From Austropuccinia psidii (taxonomy: Eukaryota; Basidiomycota; Pucciniomycetes; Pucciniales; Sphaerophragmiaceae), in assembly GCA_023105745.1 (NCBI GenBank), contig JALGQZ010000009.1, forward strand, positions 43,677,967-43,741,966: a DNA stretch of 64,000 nt. Direction: 5' to 3'. Under the pieces are notes generated by a model that searched no databases, was not told the DNA's origin, and saw only the letters and a program-made list of their open reading frames with translations. This document shows positions 8,864 through 20,040 of this stretch, piece by piece; the first letter of the stretch is position 1, and every line of letters starts with the position of its first letter. A program made the position numbers and the translations under genes.

Positions 8864-9672
8864 TCTCCTATATTTTCGTCTATTGTATAAAGTGAAAGAA
8901 TTCTGAAAGTCTCATTGCACATACTAAAATAATAATTTTCACCTTTCCAAACCCAGGTATTATAAAAAATTATGAACATTAGAATTGTGTATCGATTAAT
9001 TTTATTTCCTGTTGTTTTCTTTCAAAAACTGAATCAAATATAGCTGGAGACTAGGTCTAACTATAGCACAGCTTCATGAGTAGACGATTAGTCCAGTCAA
9101 GCAATCGTTGAAATTTTTCAACCTCAAGGCAAAGTGGTCCATCAAGGTTGAAACTTCGCTTATATCCAGGAAAAAACAACTAAATTTTGTCCTTAGGACG
9201 GCTATCTGGTGAAGAGGAGACTGTGAAGTGCGCAAAAATTCATGAATATTTTTCTCCTAATTGACTTCTTAATTTTTTACGACCCCAATCTTTTATGACA
9301 AACACACATTCTTGAATAGCTCATCCACATTCGACTTTTAATTTTGAAGCAGGGGTGGAAACATGAATCCAGACCAATTTTACCAATGTTATGAAAAACG
9401 TCAGCAGATAAAGAATTTGCCCCTCCAGAACACTGACCCTTTGGTGTTCTTTCATAGAAAATTTACTAGAGTCATAGCACAGGGGAAGAAGCGTAAACAG
9501 CAAACTTTCACCAATGTCTTTACGAAGTCTCAGAATTAACTGGGCTCCTGTAGACCACGAGCTGATTAGAGAGGGGCATTGCCAGGTTTATTGCCTTGCT
9601 CGTTATCACTGCATTCAAGAAAAGGATATTACTACTTCCGACTTCAATGAAATTTCAAAGAGTAGCAGCAAC
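8864..9672. other. Region downstream of the secreted-protein gene
   Basis: This lies 3' of the gene at 9673-10728 and may contain its 3' UTR. Small open frames on both strands have no recognisable domain. Confidence 0.35.
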
Positions 9673-10728
9673 TCACAAGTTCCAAGTGATGTTGAAAACT
9701 CCGCTGTCTGCTATCTCTTGCTTAGTTGGTTCAAAGTCCATAAAGGTCTGAAGCAAGAAGCGAAATAAGCCACTGAGAGCTTCGTCGGACTAGATTGAGT
9801 TTGATAAAGCTCTCACCTTGTGTGTGAAGGCTACTTCAAAGCAGTTATCGGTCGGCCTTTTGTTCGAAAAAGGACAAGCTAAGAAAAGCAAATAACAACT
9901 TAAGCATGTAACGGCTTCAAAGCGCTTGGATTCTTCAGTGAAGTCATACTAACCGTCAATAACTTGTACATATTTCACCGTCTTGGGTAGACCTTTTCTT
10001 TGAACGTAACTAAAGAAGCGACCTATCAAAAACAAAATCCTCTACCAATGAGTTAAACCCAACATACAGGGTTTTTCCACAGTTTTTGGTAAACTGCCTG
10101 AAATTATGATACGCGAGTTAGCAAAGCCCATTTGAAGACTAGCCTCACTATAGAAGAACTGATGCTCACGAGGTGATCCACCCCAAGTCAGTGCTTCCAT
10201 ACAAGAGGCATGCACCAGGATCAGTTGTCGAATTATATTTCCCACAAAGCTATAGTAATTCGTGCTTTTTGAGTTCCCAATCAACATACTTCTCAGCTTT
10301 CAAGAAGTGCTTACTTCGGCTCCTTGTGCAACATAAGACTATTAAAATCGAGTTAGTCCTATGAAGTGTATCAAGGCTGAAAAAAAGGCTCCTACTTTTC
10401 CGTATGTATCATAGCGACGTGTCAAATTGTGTTTATTAGAAGCCATTGCTAGACTCGTTGCAGAATCAAACTGGAAAAATGAGTTGTCAAAGCTAGTCAA
10501 AACTAAAATCAAATCAACTGAGGATCAAATTCTGGACTGCTTTACCTTTAATACTTTCCCATTGACTTCTAGCTTCTTGTTTTTTTTACAACGATCTTTT
10601 CCGACTGCTGCAGTTACGCAATGATCTGTTTGTAGGAAATGTCTGTAGCAACCACTGTGTTCTTCTGCAGACATAACAAAACTCAAAATGCTCAAGGTAA
10701 GAAGTAAACCAGCGGTTGACAAATGCAT
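9673..10728 (-). CDS. Small secreted cysteine-rich protein, candidate rust effector (8 exons)
   Basis: Assembled by hand. Exons, in minus-strand order: 10728-10546, 10470-10396, 10338-10315, 10249-10170, 10097-10068, 10009-9954, 9878-9817, 9747-9673. All seven introns are GT-AG and 57-75 bp; several carry CTAAC-type branch points. The 585-nt join stays in frame, giving 194 residues and a TGA stop. Residues 1-21 form a signal peptide (hydrophobic core LLLTLSILSF, likely cut after MSA). Eight cysteines lie at 27, 37, 47, 96, 108, 127, 151 and 162. Motifs CGKYN, GACLLYG, NCGKTLYVQRKG, DACPF and NCFEVA follow a layout I recall from small secreted proteins of Pucciniales. It would act outside the cell or in the host; no catalytic domain is seen. 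Weakest points: the 24-nt third exon, which could be skipped without changing frame, and the donor of intron 2 (GTAGGA). It sits in a non-LTR island about 1.6 kb from the young copia. Confidence 0.8.
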
Positions 10729-10871
10729 TTTGGAAGATTTTTCTTTTTTCTTTTTAAGAATAGACGCTCCTAAAATATTGTTGAAAGCAATAAATTATCT
10801 TTTAAATTCAAATAAAGGTGCGAAGAATTGCTATCGATTGACTGACAGGGAAAAGCTGGTACAAAAAACGG

Positions 10872-10880
10872 CCTTTATAT
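10872..10880 (-). promoter_or_regulatory. Possible TATA box of the secreted-protein gene
   Basis: ATATAAAGG on the minus strand, about 145 bp upstream of the ATG at 10728. The position is plausible for a fungal promoter with a short leader, but the sequence is common in AT-rich DNA. Confidence 0.35.
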
Positions 10881-13375
10881 CTCTTTTCTTGTACTGACAT
10901 CTGTCTGAGATGATTTCCCTTGGAGAAAGATGTTAGTGGCTGACAGAAACTCAATTCGTATCAAGACCACGCTGACTTACACTTAGGATTGGATGAAGCC
11001 ACCACGTGCGAATTTCGATATTTACCGGGTTCTCCATGGCTAGCCCCGCTTTTGCCCATGTGGCGTATTGGCGCTTACGCTATAGGCTGAATGGTAGACA
11101 TTTTTTCCAAAGTGCGTGTTAGATTGGAGCGTAGCTGTCGCAGGGTGCATGAACCAAACAGAATGCTTGGGGTGTTTCTGCTTCTCAACATTCCGCCAGG
11201 GATTGATTCATACCTTGACAAGTGAAGGAGACCCACACAGCTTGGATTAGCACCCATTCATGACTCACTTCTTGCTAAAAGCATCGCTGTGCTCAGACCG
11301 CAAGGGTACTACCCTCATGAGTGCCAGATGAAGAAAGGATTTCCAAAGGGCTTCCAATAACGGACCTTTTGATGTTTTATCTTTGTAATTCTAGCCTACA
11401 GCTCAACAACGCAGCGCTGTAATCAATTCGTGCTCAATTATTACAATAGTACTGGACAGCAGTAGCCTCCCATATGACGGCTTCCAATACAGCTTCTTAG
11501 GTAACGGCTAAGAGTTTGCGGAGATCGAGTTGGTGCAAGATTCAACCAGTGGTAAGATACTACAATTCTCAATTGTGATTAGTAACAGCTGAAAGAGGAC
11601 CATCATCATAGTGACCAGCTTCTAATGAAAATCTCAGGCTCGGATCTTATTGCAGTGCTACGGCACTTCTATTTATATTGTGCGACATGATGTTTGGGTG
11701 TTTGGATGTCAGACGAGTAAGGCCGCTATGGCTTGAAGTTTGAACTACCACATCCTTCCCTCTCCCTCAGAGAGAAAAATGCCGCATCATTTCTTGGATC
11801 CATGAGGTACCTGCTGCAGAGACCTGTAGCGTAGGACAGCCCCTTGTGGCTTAGTCGTGACCTCCGCAAGCACGTCCTCTTTGAATGCCCCTTCAATTTG
11901 TATGATGCTTGGTTGATGGTGAAGAATTTTCGGCTGAAGCAGCAAGTGCACTTTGAGGTTATCTCAGATTTTCTCACTTACCAATCTGATTCGATGGTCC
12001 CTACCCTTTGAATCGTAAAGGAGACTCTGGAGCCATAGCCTGTATCATGTTACAAGGCTTGGTCCATTCAATGTGACGGCTCGAAGGCGTAATAGTCATT
12101 TGCTTCGTACAACCAGACGCGTGATATCCTGAAAACGCACACCCATATAAAGGCCTTGATAAAAGAAATCATTCTTAAGGAGTCAGTACTATAATTACTT
12201 TGAGCCGTTGAGCGGAATGCTTAGGAAACAGGAAGTTCGACGGACCTCAACAAGAGTTGAAGAATAAAAGAAACCAAACGCGATAAGAAAGGTGGTTAGA
12301 TACAAAAAGTGCTGTCTCTGGAAAGTACAACAGAGTTTATAAGTAAAATGGTTTCTCAAATCTAAGAAAGATGAGAACAAGCTTTTCTCTATGATAATTG
12401 TCCAGTCCAAGTCTTGGATATCTCTCAAATATTTTCCATCTAGCACAATAACTGCCAAAGCTTACAGGTGGATTATTATTCTTTTATGCCTAACAAGCTC
12501 ACCTCCCTTACCTAGAGTAAAGCTTTGACCCCACGTTCCCGTTCAGCTCCAGAAACCAGAACCAATTTGTGGTGTGTTTCAAATAAGCCGATGAGTATCC
12601 TAGTGCGTTCGATTGGGAAACAGGTTTCTTTGCAGCCCAAGCGAGCCATCCAACTACGAATGGAATGGCAACGCCTCATGGGGTTTACGACCAAACTCAA
12701 CGACGTGGTAATCGATAGGATGCCTCTGAGGTCCTCCGCTTCTTCGCCGTCACCGGCTATCATTGAATTGCATTTCTGACGCAGTGTTGTCTTGTGCATG
12801 CCTGCCTCTCTGCCTGCATGCAGCAGGTCTTGCCATAAACCATATCCTACCCAAACTCATGCGAATTCAGGTCCACAGAGTTGATGTCACCTTGAAAACA
12901 ACCTAAACACCGCAAACTGCCCAACGCTGGCTCCTGTGTACTTTTTCATTTTTAGGTTGCCCCATTATTTAATCCTGCTCGGTTAGTCTTTACTCATATT
13001 TTCTTACAGTTGTCTTGTACAGGTACTGCACAAGTGTGGACGACTGTTGTAACTGAGAAACAAGACAAAGTAACTGGCAAGTGTGATAGTTTGAATAAAA
13101 TTATCACCTTTGAGTACGAAGCAGACAAACACACATAAGAGTGTGAAAAAGCAGTGAGTACGAAGAAGATAAACTGAATAGATCAAGAAGAAAAGTACAA
13201 CTGCTCTAGTGAGAGCTTTCTCATATACATTCTGTATTTGATTATTACATACTTCACTGAGTAGATGAGTTTGCATTTATTGGAAAAAGACTCTCCTGCG
13301 ACCGTTCTCCAACTGGCATGACTTATTTCAACAATCCTTTCCAGGAACAACTCTTAATTATAAGTTCACAGACAT
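10881..13375. other. Low-repeat region upstream of the secreted-protein gene, no assigned gene
   Basis: Base composition is clearly less AT-rich than the rest of the window. Open stretches exist, for example 11726-11977 and 12195-12458 on the minus strand, and a plus-strand reading from about 11743 to 12008 with one TAG. None shows a domain I recognise and no splice chain could be assembled. It may hold a decayed gene or an unrecognised exon set. Confidence 0.3.
12512..12799 (-). CDS. Hypothetical 95-residue open frame
   Basis: ATG at 12799 to a stop at 12512. The product is arginine- and serine-rich with four cysteines and no signal peptide or known motif. The opposite strand is open over the same interval (12525-12779), so the openness may only reflect local base composition. 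No splice partners were found. Treat as unproven. Confidence 0.15.
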   Translation of the reverse strand: MHKTTLRQKCNSMIAGDGEEAEDLRGILSITTSLSLVVNPMRRCHSIRSWMARLGCKETCFPIERTRILIGLFETHHKLVLVSGAERERGVKALL

Positions 13376-13406
13376 TATAATCAATGATTTGACATCATTG
13401 ATTATA
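13376..13406. repeat. Perfect 13-bp inverted repeat with 5-base loop
   Basis: TATAATCAATGAT, loop TTGAC, then the exact reverse complement. It could be a cruciform or hairpin, an end-joining scar or a small MITE end. No U-tract follows and no gene end is nearby. Confidence 0.8.
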
Positions 13407-13755
13407 TTGTTGGTCTACGTCATAGGTCCTAAACCTGTTGTATTTACTATTTAATGAACAGTTTTTGTACTTCTAGCATTCCTCATGTCAAACTGCTCTC
13501 CATTTCCTTCGCCTAACAGGTTTTCTGCCACTCCCCTCTTTGTTGTGTACTTACTGGAATATTGACTCCTGTAAATATCCTGCCTAAAAGCTCCCTGTTA
13601 TTAGCCTTTCTGTCATTACCTGCCATGTTGAATTATAAATTATATCCTCAGCACTGAGTATTGAGTACTGTTTTACTGAAAGCATTAACCAATGTACTCA
13701 GTGTGAATTTTTGTTGTGCAATTGCTACAAATACAAATTACAATTCATATTTTGA

Positions 13756-13938
13756 TTTTGAAAATTTTATTTCTTAAACTAGTGATTAAATATTTTCATG
13801 TAATAAATAGGTACACTAGTTTCAGGGGAGATCGTTCTTTCAAATTGATATCTATTTTTATTTTCAAAATTTTATTTCTCAAACTAACAATTAAATATTT
13901 TTACTTAATAAAGAGGTACCCTAATCTCAGGGGAGATC
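13756..13938. repeat. Two-copy direct repeat, 105-bp period
   Basis: Units begin at 13756 and 13861 and share the block from TTTT(G/C)AAAATTTTATTTCT to the ending CAGGGGAGATC. Divergence between the two is moderate. Confidence 0.75.
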
Positions 13939-14179
13939 AGTTAGTACTTTTAATTAGAGATTATCATACCTATAAATATTTAAGTTAGTTGAATCAAGAA
14001 ATGAAATTTTATGAGAATATAACAACAACTGAAACAATAATACAGTCTCTGTTATTAACTAACAATTTTTTATTAAAAACACTTATTATGGATTACAATT
14101 CAGATGACAATTATGATTTTCAATTAATCATTGAAATACAATATATATATAGATTTTATTACAATCTATCCTTTGTATG

Positions 14180-14360
14180 TATAGTAGTAGATAGAGTGGG
14201 TTAGTCACTATTTCTCACAATTGCTCTTGAGATTTCTTGTCACCTTCCAGAAACAGAGGTCATGAAGAGTGCATTACCTATAGTAGTAGATAGAGTGGGT
14301 TAGTCAGGTCTGCTCACAATTACTCTTGGGATTTCTTATCACCTTTAAGAAACAGAGGTG
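14180..14360. repeat. Two-copy direct repeat, 99-bp period
   Basis: Units begin at 14180 and 14279 with TATAGTAGTAGATAGAGTGG and both continue through a TTTCTT(G/A)TCACCTT and AAACAGAGGT block. This lies just before a decayed copia RNase H fragment and may be part of that element's LTR. Confidence 0.75.
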
Positions 14361-14477
14361 AGGAAAAGGAGAATGAGAGCGCATGAGAGCCTGGCTTAAG
14401 TAGTGATTGAAGTTACATTATGCACTGCTATGGGGACTCATTACATGATAAAATTATGGTTTTTGGTCAACCATTAC

Positions 14478-14607
14478 ACCTCCTCCTGATTAGTACATGC
14501 AGGACTGCCAATGTTTAACATGTCTCTTGCCTTACCCATTTTGGGTCCAGATAAGATTTTAGTGAGAAAATTTGCCAACTGATCTTTTGTTGGTAACCAT
14601 TTGAGTT
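14478..14607 (-). pseudogene. Copia RNase H C-terminal remnant
   Basis: The minus-strand reading LKWLPTKDQLANFLTKILSG matches the closing block of copia RNase H (compare LADFLTK in the intact element at 3460-3819). No other domain of the same element is nearby. Confidence 0.6.
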
Positions 14608-14690
14608 CTATCCCATGGTACCATTGTGGTATTCAATACCTGACCCGCCAAGGTTCAAATCCACAAGATCAAAGCTAACAATTTAATCAA

Positions 14691-14713
14691 ATATATATAT
14701 ATATATATATATA
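14691..14713. repeat. (AT)n microsatellite
   Basis: An uninterrupted AT run of about 23 bases. Confidence 0.9.
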
Positions 14714-15283
14714 AATAAAGAAAATAAGGATAAAAAGTGAAAAATCAATGTGGAAAGTTGCAAAAAAGAAGAAAATTATATTGGAATAAAGGAATAAGTA
14801 TTTTACTTGAATCTAGATCAAATTTTACCTATAATCACATATTGCCTCAACCTCATAACATGAATAATTCTCTAGATATCATGGATTAAAGAGAAAGAAT
14901 TGTGAGCCTTAGAAGTATTTTCATATACCCAAAAGACCACAAATAACAAAATAAGATACAAATATAAATAAAAATGAATCTATTTATATTATCAAAATAA
15001 AAATTAAAATATAAATACAAACCTATATACAAAAATAAAAATTCTAATTCTAATTTAAAATAAAAATTAAATTTAATTTTAAAATTATGAAAATACATTT
15101 TTACTTTCAAAAATTAAGTAAAAATGAATTTTTAATGAAATTAGTGAAATTGAAATATTTTTGATAAAAAGTTACATAAGATATATTGTAAATTTTTACT
15201 CAATAAGTAAACATAAGAAAATAACTTCACCATTGGTTTATTCACAAAAAATAAGGTGAGGTCACCTCTGAGTAAAATTTCTG
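14714..15283. other. AT-rich spacer
   Basis: Very high A+T with long purine or pyrimidine runs. Short minus-strand open frames (14886-15110, 15141-15329) look like composition effects. Confidence 0.4.
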
Positions 15284-16362
15284 TGTAACAACACTCATCA
15301 GGGGTAAGGGCATTCATACTTACACCCACTCAAACACCTCAAACCAGAAAATCCACTGTGTGTATCAGCATTAAGCTTCAGCAATCTTCCTTCCTGAAAC
15401 ATGTATACAGTCTGGTTCATCAATACAGCCTGTCAATACTTGTACAGGTTGGAATTACCCAATAAAGTTTGGATACACCATTTCCAAACTGTATGATCAC
15501 TCAATACCACAACTCCTCTTGTACAGGACCTGTATTGGCCAGAATCAATTCAATCATCAAATCTTCTCATGAAAATTCTCTGTCGGGATCAGGGCTGGTG
15601 ATTCTCACATATACCAGTGTAACAACCACTCACCAGGGGTAAGGGTATTCATCAATACACCCACTCAAACACCTCAAATCAGCAGATTCACTATCTGCAT
15701 CAGCATTCAGTTTCAGCAATCTTCCTTGCTGAAACATGCATACAGCTTGGTACTTCAATACAGCCTGTCAACATCTGTACAGGTTGGATTCACCCAATAC
15801 AGTTTCAATACACCAGCATTAAACTGTATGATCACTCAGATACACCACAACTCTTGTACAGGCTCTGTACAGCTGTACAGGACCTGTATTTTCCAGACTA
15901 AATTCAATCATTCAATCCTCTCATGAAAATTCTTCCTCTGGATCAGGGCTGGTGATTCTCACATATACCAGCCCCTCTTTCCCCCCTGGGGACTTTTCCC
16001 CAGTTAATTAATTTAGTTTATTTATTATTTTATGAATATTATTATCCTTATTTTGGGTATTATATTTATTTAATATTAAGTTAGTCTTTGCATTTCTCTT
16101 TTTGCCTGTACAGTATGAGTTGGGTGACCATATCCTTATTAACCCTTCCCTTTTCATTCTGACAGGTTGAAACAGTGGACTTGGACTTGTTTGTGGTTGG
16201 CTCTTCTATTCTTTACTTTTATTTCATTTGTTGCTTCTTTCTTATATTCTTTATTCTAGTAATTCATCTCTTGCACTCTTAAGTGTATTCCTTCTTACCA
16301 TATCTTTGAACCCTCCATAAGTGAGTGCCAGGCCCTCTTCACTTCAAAGAGCCCCTGTGACA
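15284..16362 (+). repeat. 5' LTR of gypsy element B, with internal tandem duplication
   Basis: Begins TGTAACAAC and ends CCCCTGTGACA, the same end as the solo LTR at 54847-56266 read on its minus strand. The first part is a tandem duplication: copy 1 at 15284-15617 and copy 2 at 15618-15971 both run from TGTAACAAC through GGGGTAAGGG and CCACTCAAACACCTCAAA to GATTCTCACATATACCAG. Either unit start could be the original LTR terminus. The matching 3' LTR is missing, so no TSD can be checked. Confidence 0.7.
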
Positions 16363-16487
16363 TTAAATTAATTAACTCATATTGATTCTTTCTTTTTATT
16401 CTTTTATAATCATTTCTCTCATTCATTAATTATGACTTTTTAATTATTTTATGATTCTTAATGATTATGATTTTCTCTCTCATCAAT
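16363..16487 (+). other. Leader of gypsy element B, first part
   Basis: Untranslated AT-rich DNA between LTR B and the inserted solo LTR C. No primer-binding site starting with TGG is visible next to the LTR. Confidence 0.4.
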
Positions 16488-17934
16488 TTTCATGTCAGGA
16501 TGAAACTATGATAAAGGTGTAAATAGGCTAGTTACAACTTTAACTATGTTTGTGACATGGTAAAAATGGTTAAAAAAGATTTATAAGAGTTGAAGATGAT
16601 TTGATTTAATATTAAAAGGGCTTTACTATATATAATATAGTGGTGGTGAGCGCTGTTTAAAGCCCTGGGTGCAGCTTTATCTGTTGGTTTACAATAATAA
16701 AAGACTACAATAATTAAGATTTATAATTATACCTGATTATTAACCAAGAGTCAAACTGTTTTTGAAAATTTACTACATAGGTTCTTCAAGAGCAGAATGA
16801 GGAGACAATTCTGGCTGTGAAAAGCCTCCTTTTTATCCTGAAATGGGGTGGAAAGGGTGCTAGACCTTTCCACAAAGAGGAAGTGAAAATTTTTCACTCT
16901 CTAGTACTGGCTTGTGGTTTGCAAACAGCCTGTACAACCTGTATTGGGCTCAGATGTGGTTTTGAAACCACATCTGGGTAGTTTTCACCAATACAGGGGG
17001 AAAATTTTCATCTGGGGACCTCACAGCCTGATTCTGATGTGTATGACGCATAGAATGCTGTACAGAAGCTGTATGGGACCCCAGTATTGACTGAAATATG
17101 AGTTATTGAAGTAAAACAAGCTTCTTTGTCTATTTGACACTTCATATTCATGGTTATGGGATATTATCCCACGGTAAGGCTGTATTGGTCAGAATGTGGG
17201 ATTTTGACCTTAAAACAGCTATAACTTTGTCAGTTCTTGAGATATCAACCTCAAATCTGAACCAGTGTGTAGACCTGTATGTGTTCTACACAATGGTACC
17301 TTATTAGATATGGTTATCATTGAATATAGCAAAGTTATGCCATGTACAAGAGTTTTGTACATATGTGTGTTTTAGGCAAAAAGCTGTATTGAGCTTGTTT
17401 TCCCCATAACTTCTGCTGTAGTTGAGATATGAGGAAGTGGATGACACCATCAGATATCCCTGATTTTTCTCTTTCCAAAAAGACACCACTTCAAGTATCT
17501 CACACTAAAACTGTAGAAGTTAGATGAGAGGTGAATGTTTTGTTCACCCTTATTTGGCCTGAAATTGACCATAACTCCAGTAATATTGGTGCTAGCTCAG
17601 TTTGGCTGGTACCATTGGATAGCCCTGGCTTAGAGCTTTATTCTGAGTACCCATTTGATAGGGTTAAGCCTCTCCTTCTAGATTTTAGATGAGAGGTGAA
17701 AATTAAGGTTTATGCTCAGCAATAACTTTGAGCAGGAATAACTTTGTTATTCTTTGTCCTATGATTATGGGACTTATATTTTCAGAAAGGGGTGAGTTTT
17801 CTCTTTATTTTGATAATTTTTGAACTGATTTGGCTCAGCTCCATGTTTTGGTGGTATCTTGGCTATAACATTGGTTTATGGTATTTTGGCTGTCATGCTT
17901 GTGCTCTGGTTTTGAGTCATAGGCTGACATTTCA
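16488..17934 (+). mobile_element. Solo LTR, family C, with TSD TTTCA
   Basis: LTR 16493-17929 (1437 bp) starts TGTCAGGATGAAAC and ends AGGCTGACA, so its termini are inverted (TGTCAG/CTGACA). TTTCA flanks it on both sides (16488-16492 and 17930-17934). No internal region is present. It is inserted in the untranslated leader of gypsy element B. A second copy in inverse orientation is at 24760-26195. Confidence 0.88.
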
Positions 17935-18560
17935 TCTCATTATTTGCATTCATATGAAAATTAATTTCTTCTTTTTTCTTAATCATTGCTGACCATTTCA
18001 TCACTTCATTTTATTTTATCAAATCAAATTTTTTTGTGTTCTCATTCAGGTCTTTTAGGAATTATTTATTGGTTTAATTGATTGGATTATTCATTGGGTT
18101 TCATTGGGTTTATTGATTCAGCGATTCAGGATTTTTCATTTGGATAGGATTGATTAACTTTGAATTCTCAAGATATCTTATTGATCCTCAAGAATTCAGT
18201 TTGATTATTGATTGATCTGACTCATAAAGATATTTGAATTGATTTCTGAATATTTTGAATTGATTTATTGATTCCTCAAGACCTTGATTTCATATTGAAG
18301 ACACTGATTTATTAGTTGATTGATTATTGATTGAATATTGATTGATTGTTGATTTACTCAAGATTATTGATATTTGATTTGAATTTGATTCATTGTTGAT
18401 TATTGATTGAATTGATTGATTGTTTATTGAAGTTGATTTCACCTCAAGAAATGAATTGATTCCTCAAGACTCCTCAAGATTTTTATTGTGATTGATTTGG
18501 CCAAGTTTTGATTTCTGTTCTCAATACCATCAAGCTTCTTTTATTCAAATTCTGTTCATA
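17935..18560 (+). other. Leader of gypsy element B with ATTGATT-type repeats
   Basis: From about 18060 to 18490 the sequence is a run of imperfect TTGATT/ATTGATT units mixed with CTCAAGA blocks, ending just before the gag ATG at 18561. No structural RNA or coding frame is seen. Confidence 0.55.
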
Positions 18561-19882
18561 ATGCCAGTTCAGAATAGTCCCCCAGCAAAGAACACTAGAT
18601 CCCAAAAAATTCCAGCTGTTCTCACTCCTACAGCAAGGGCTCCTCTTGACCGCACAGCATCATTTAATCAACTGAGTGCAAACTTGGACAGAGGACCACC
18701 AATGGAAGGAGCAGCACCCTCAAGAAGAGGTGGAATAAAATCTAGAAGATAAAGATCCTTTTCTGGACTTTTGGGTGGCTACCCTGGCATGTCTGAAGGT
18801 GCAAGAGCAAGATTAGGGGAAGTTGAAGATGAAGAGGGGGAAGAGTCTGGGGAAGAGGAAGATTCTGGGGAGACTTAAGTGGCAGATGCCTTGGCAAATG
18901 CTCCAGAGGTGCCTCAGAGTTCTAATCTAGCCCTTTCTAGTCAACGTCTTGTCTCTCAAACTGATCCAAGTCTCCTCAAGATGATGGAGCAGATGACTCA
19001 ATCCATGGGGCAACTCACTCAAGAAGTTGCCCCCAGGGACACTTCCAAAGCCCCTGCTTTCAAGACTCCATCCATGAAGGCACTTGACTCTTTTGATGGT
19101 ACTCAAGCTCATAAATTGAGAGGATTTATCCAATCCTGTCAATTAATCTTCCATAATGATGCAGCAAATTCCTTCTCTGACAGAAGAAAGTTCTGTACTC
19201 AACTTCTTTTCTCACTGGTAGAGCTGGAAAGTGGATTGAACCCTATCTCTCAAATATTTCCAATGAAGACCCTCCTTATCTCCTCAATAATTGGCCATTA
19301 TTTGAATCTCAATTATTCACTCTGTTTGGTGACCCCAATGAAGTCAGGAAAGCTGAACAAGAGTTGGACAATTTGAGGATGAAGGAAAGTGGTCATGTAT
19401 CCTTGTACATTGCTGATTTCAGAAGCTTAATGTCAAGAATTGTAGATTGGGGAGAAAGAGCTTATATTCATGTTTATAGAAGAGGATTGGAATCAAAACT
19501 TTTGGACCAGCTGGCTTCCTACCCTGGTAGCTTTGATACTCTTCAAGAACTCATGGACATTACCTTGGAATTAGATATCAGATACCATGAGAGACAGAAA
19601 GAGAAGGGTAGTCATCAAGAAAAGAAGCCCCCTGTTACTGGATCCAATTCTTCAAGGCCTCCTCAAGACTCATCTTCAAAAAGGCCTCACCATAAGAAGA
19701 ATAAGAAGGGCAAGCAATTTCAAGCTCCAAAAGACAAGCGTCATTCTGCTCCCCTCAATAAGGACAATAAATTAATCAGTTCTGAAAAGCAAAGGAGGAT
19801 CAAGGAAGGGTTATGTACTTATTGTGGTGGAAAGCACCCAATTGAAAAATGCTTCAAGAGGCCTCAGAACAAGCCCGGGTAA
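18561..19882 (+). pseudogene. Gag of gypsy element B (broken)
   Basis: ATG at 18561 opens a proline- and arginine-rich N-terminus. Stops at 18750-18752 and 18876-18878 and a frameshift near 19190-19200 break it into pieces: 18561-18752, 18879-19190 (FKTPSMKALDSFDGTQAHK, then FIQSCQLIFHND) and about 19200-19882 in another frame. The last piece covers capsid (ESQLFTLFGDPNEVRKAEQE), a basic linker, and a zinc knuckle CTYCGGKHPIEKC. That knuckle has three rather than four residues between the second cysteine and the histidine. Gag would assemble the particle and bind the element RNA; this copy cannot make it whole. Confidence 0.85.
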
Positions 19883-20040
19883 TCAAGAGGCTTCCCTAGC
19901 AAGCAGGGAAAAGCCTGAGTGGGAATCATGATGTGTTCAATGGTTCTCACTTATTCCCTTGAAGAGAACAATTGTGCACTCTGAATAATAGTGTCAAGAA
20001 ATCTTTATAGTTTCTTATTTTTTCTTCTGTCTCAGATATT

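Noticed and set aside
12525..12779. Plus-strand 84-codon frame as a gene
   Set aside because: It overlaps an equally open minus-strand frame, has no domain and no splice partners.
14615..14680. tRNA-like B-box (GGTTCAAATCC) suggesting a tRNA gene or SINE
   Set aside because: The bases around it do not form a TpsiC stem beyond two pairs, and no A-box or cloverleaf could be drawn.
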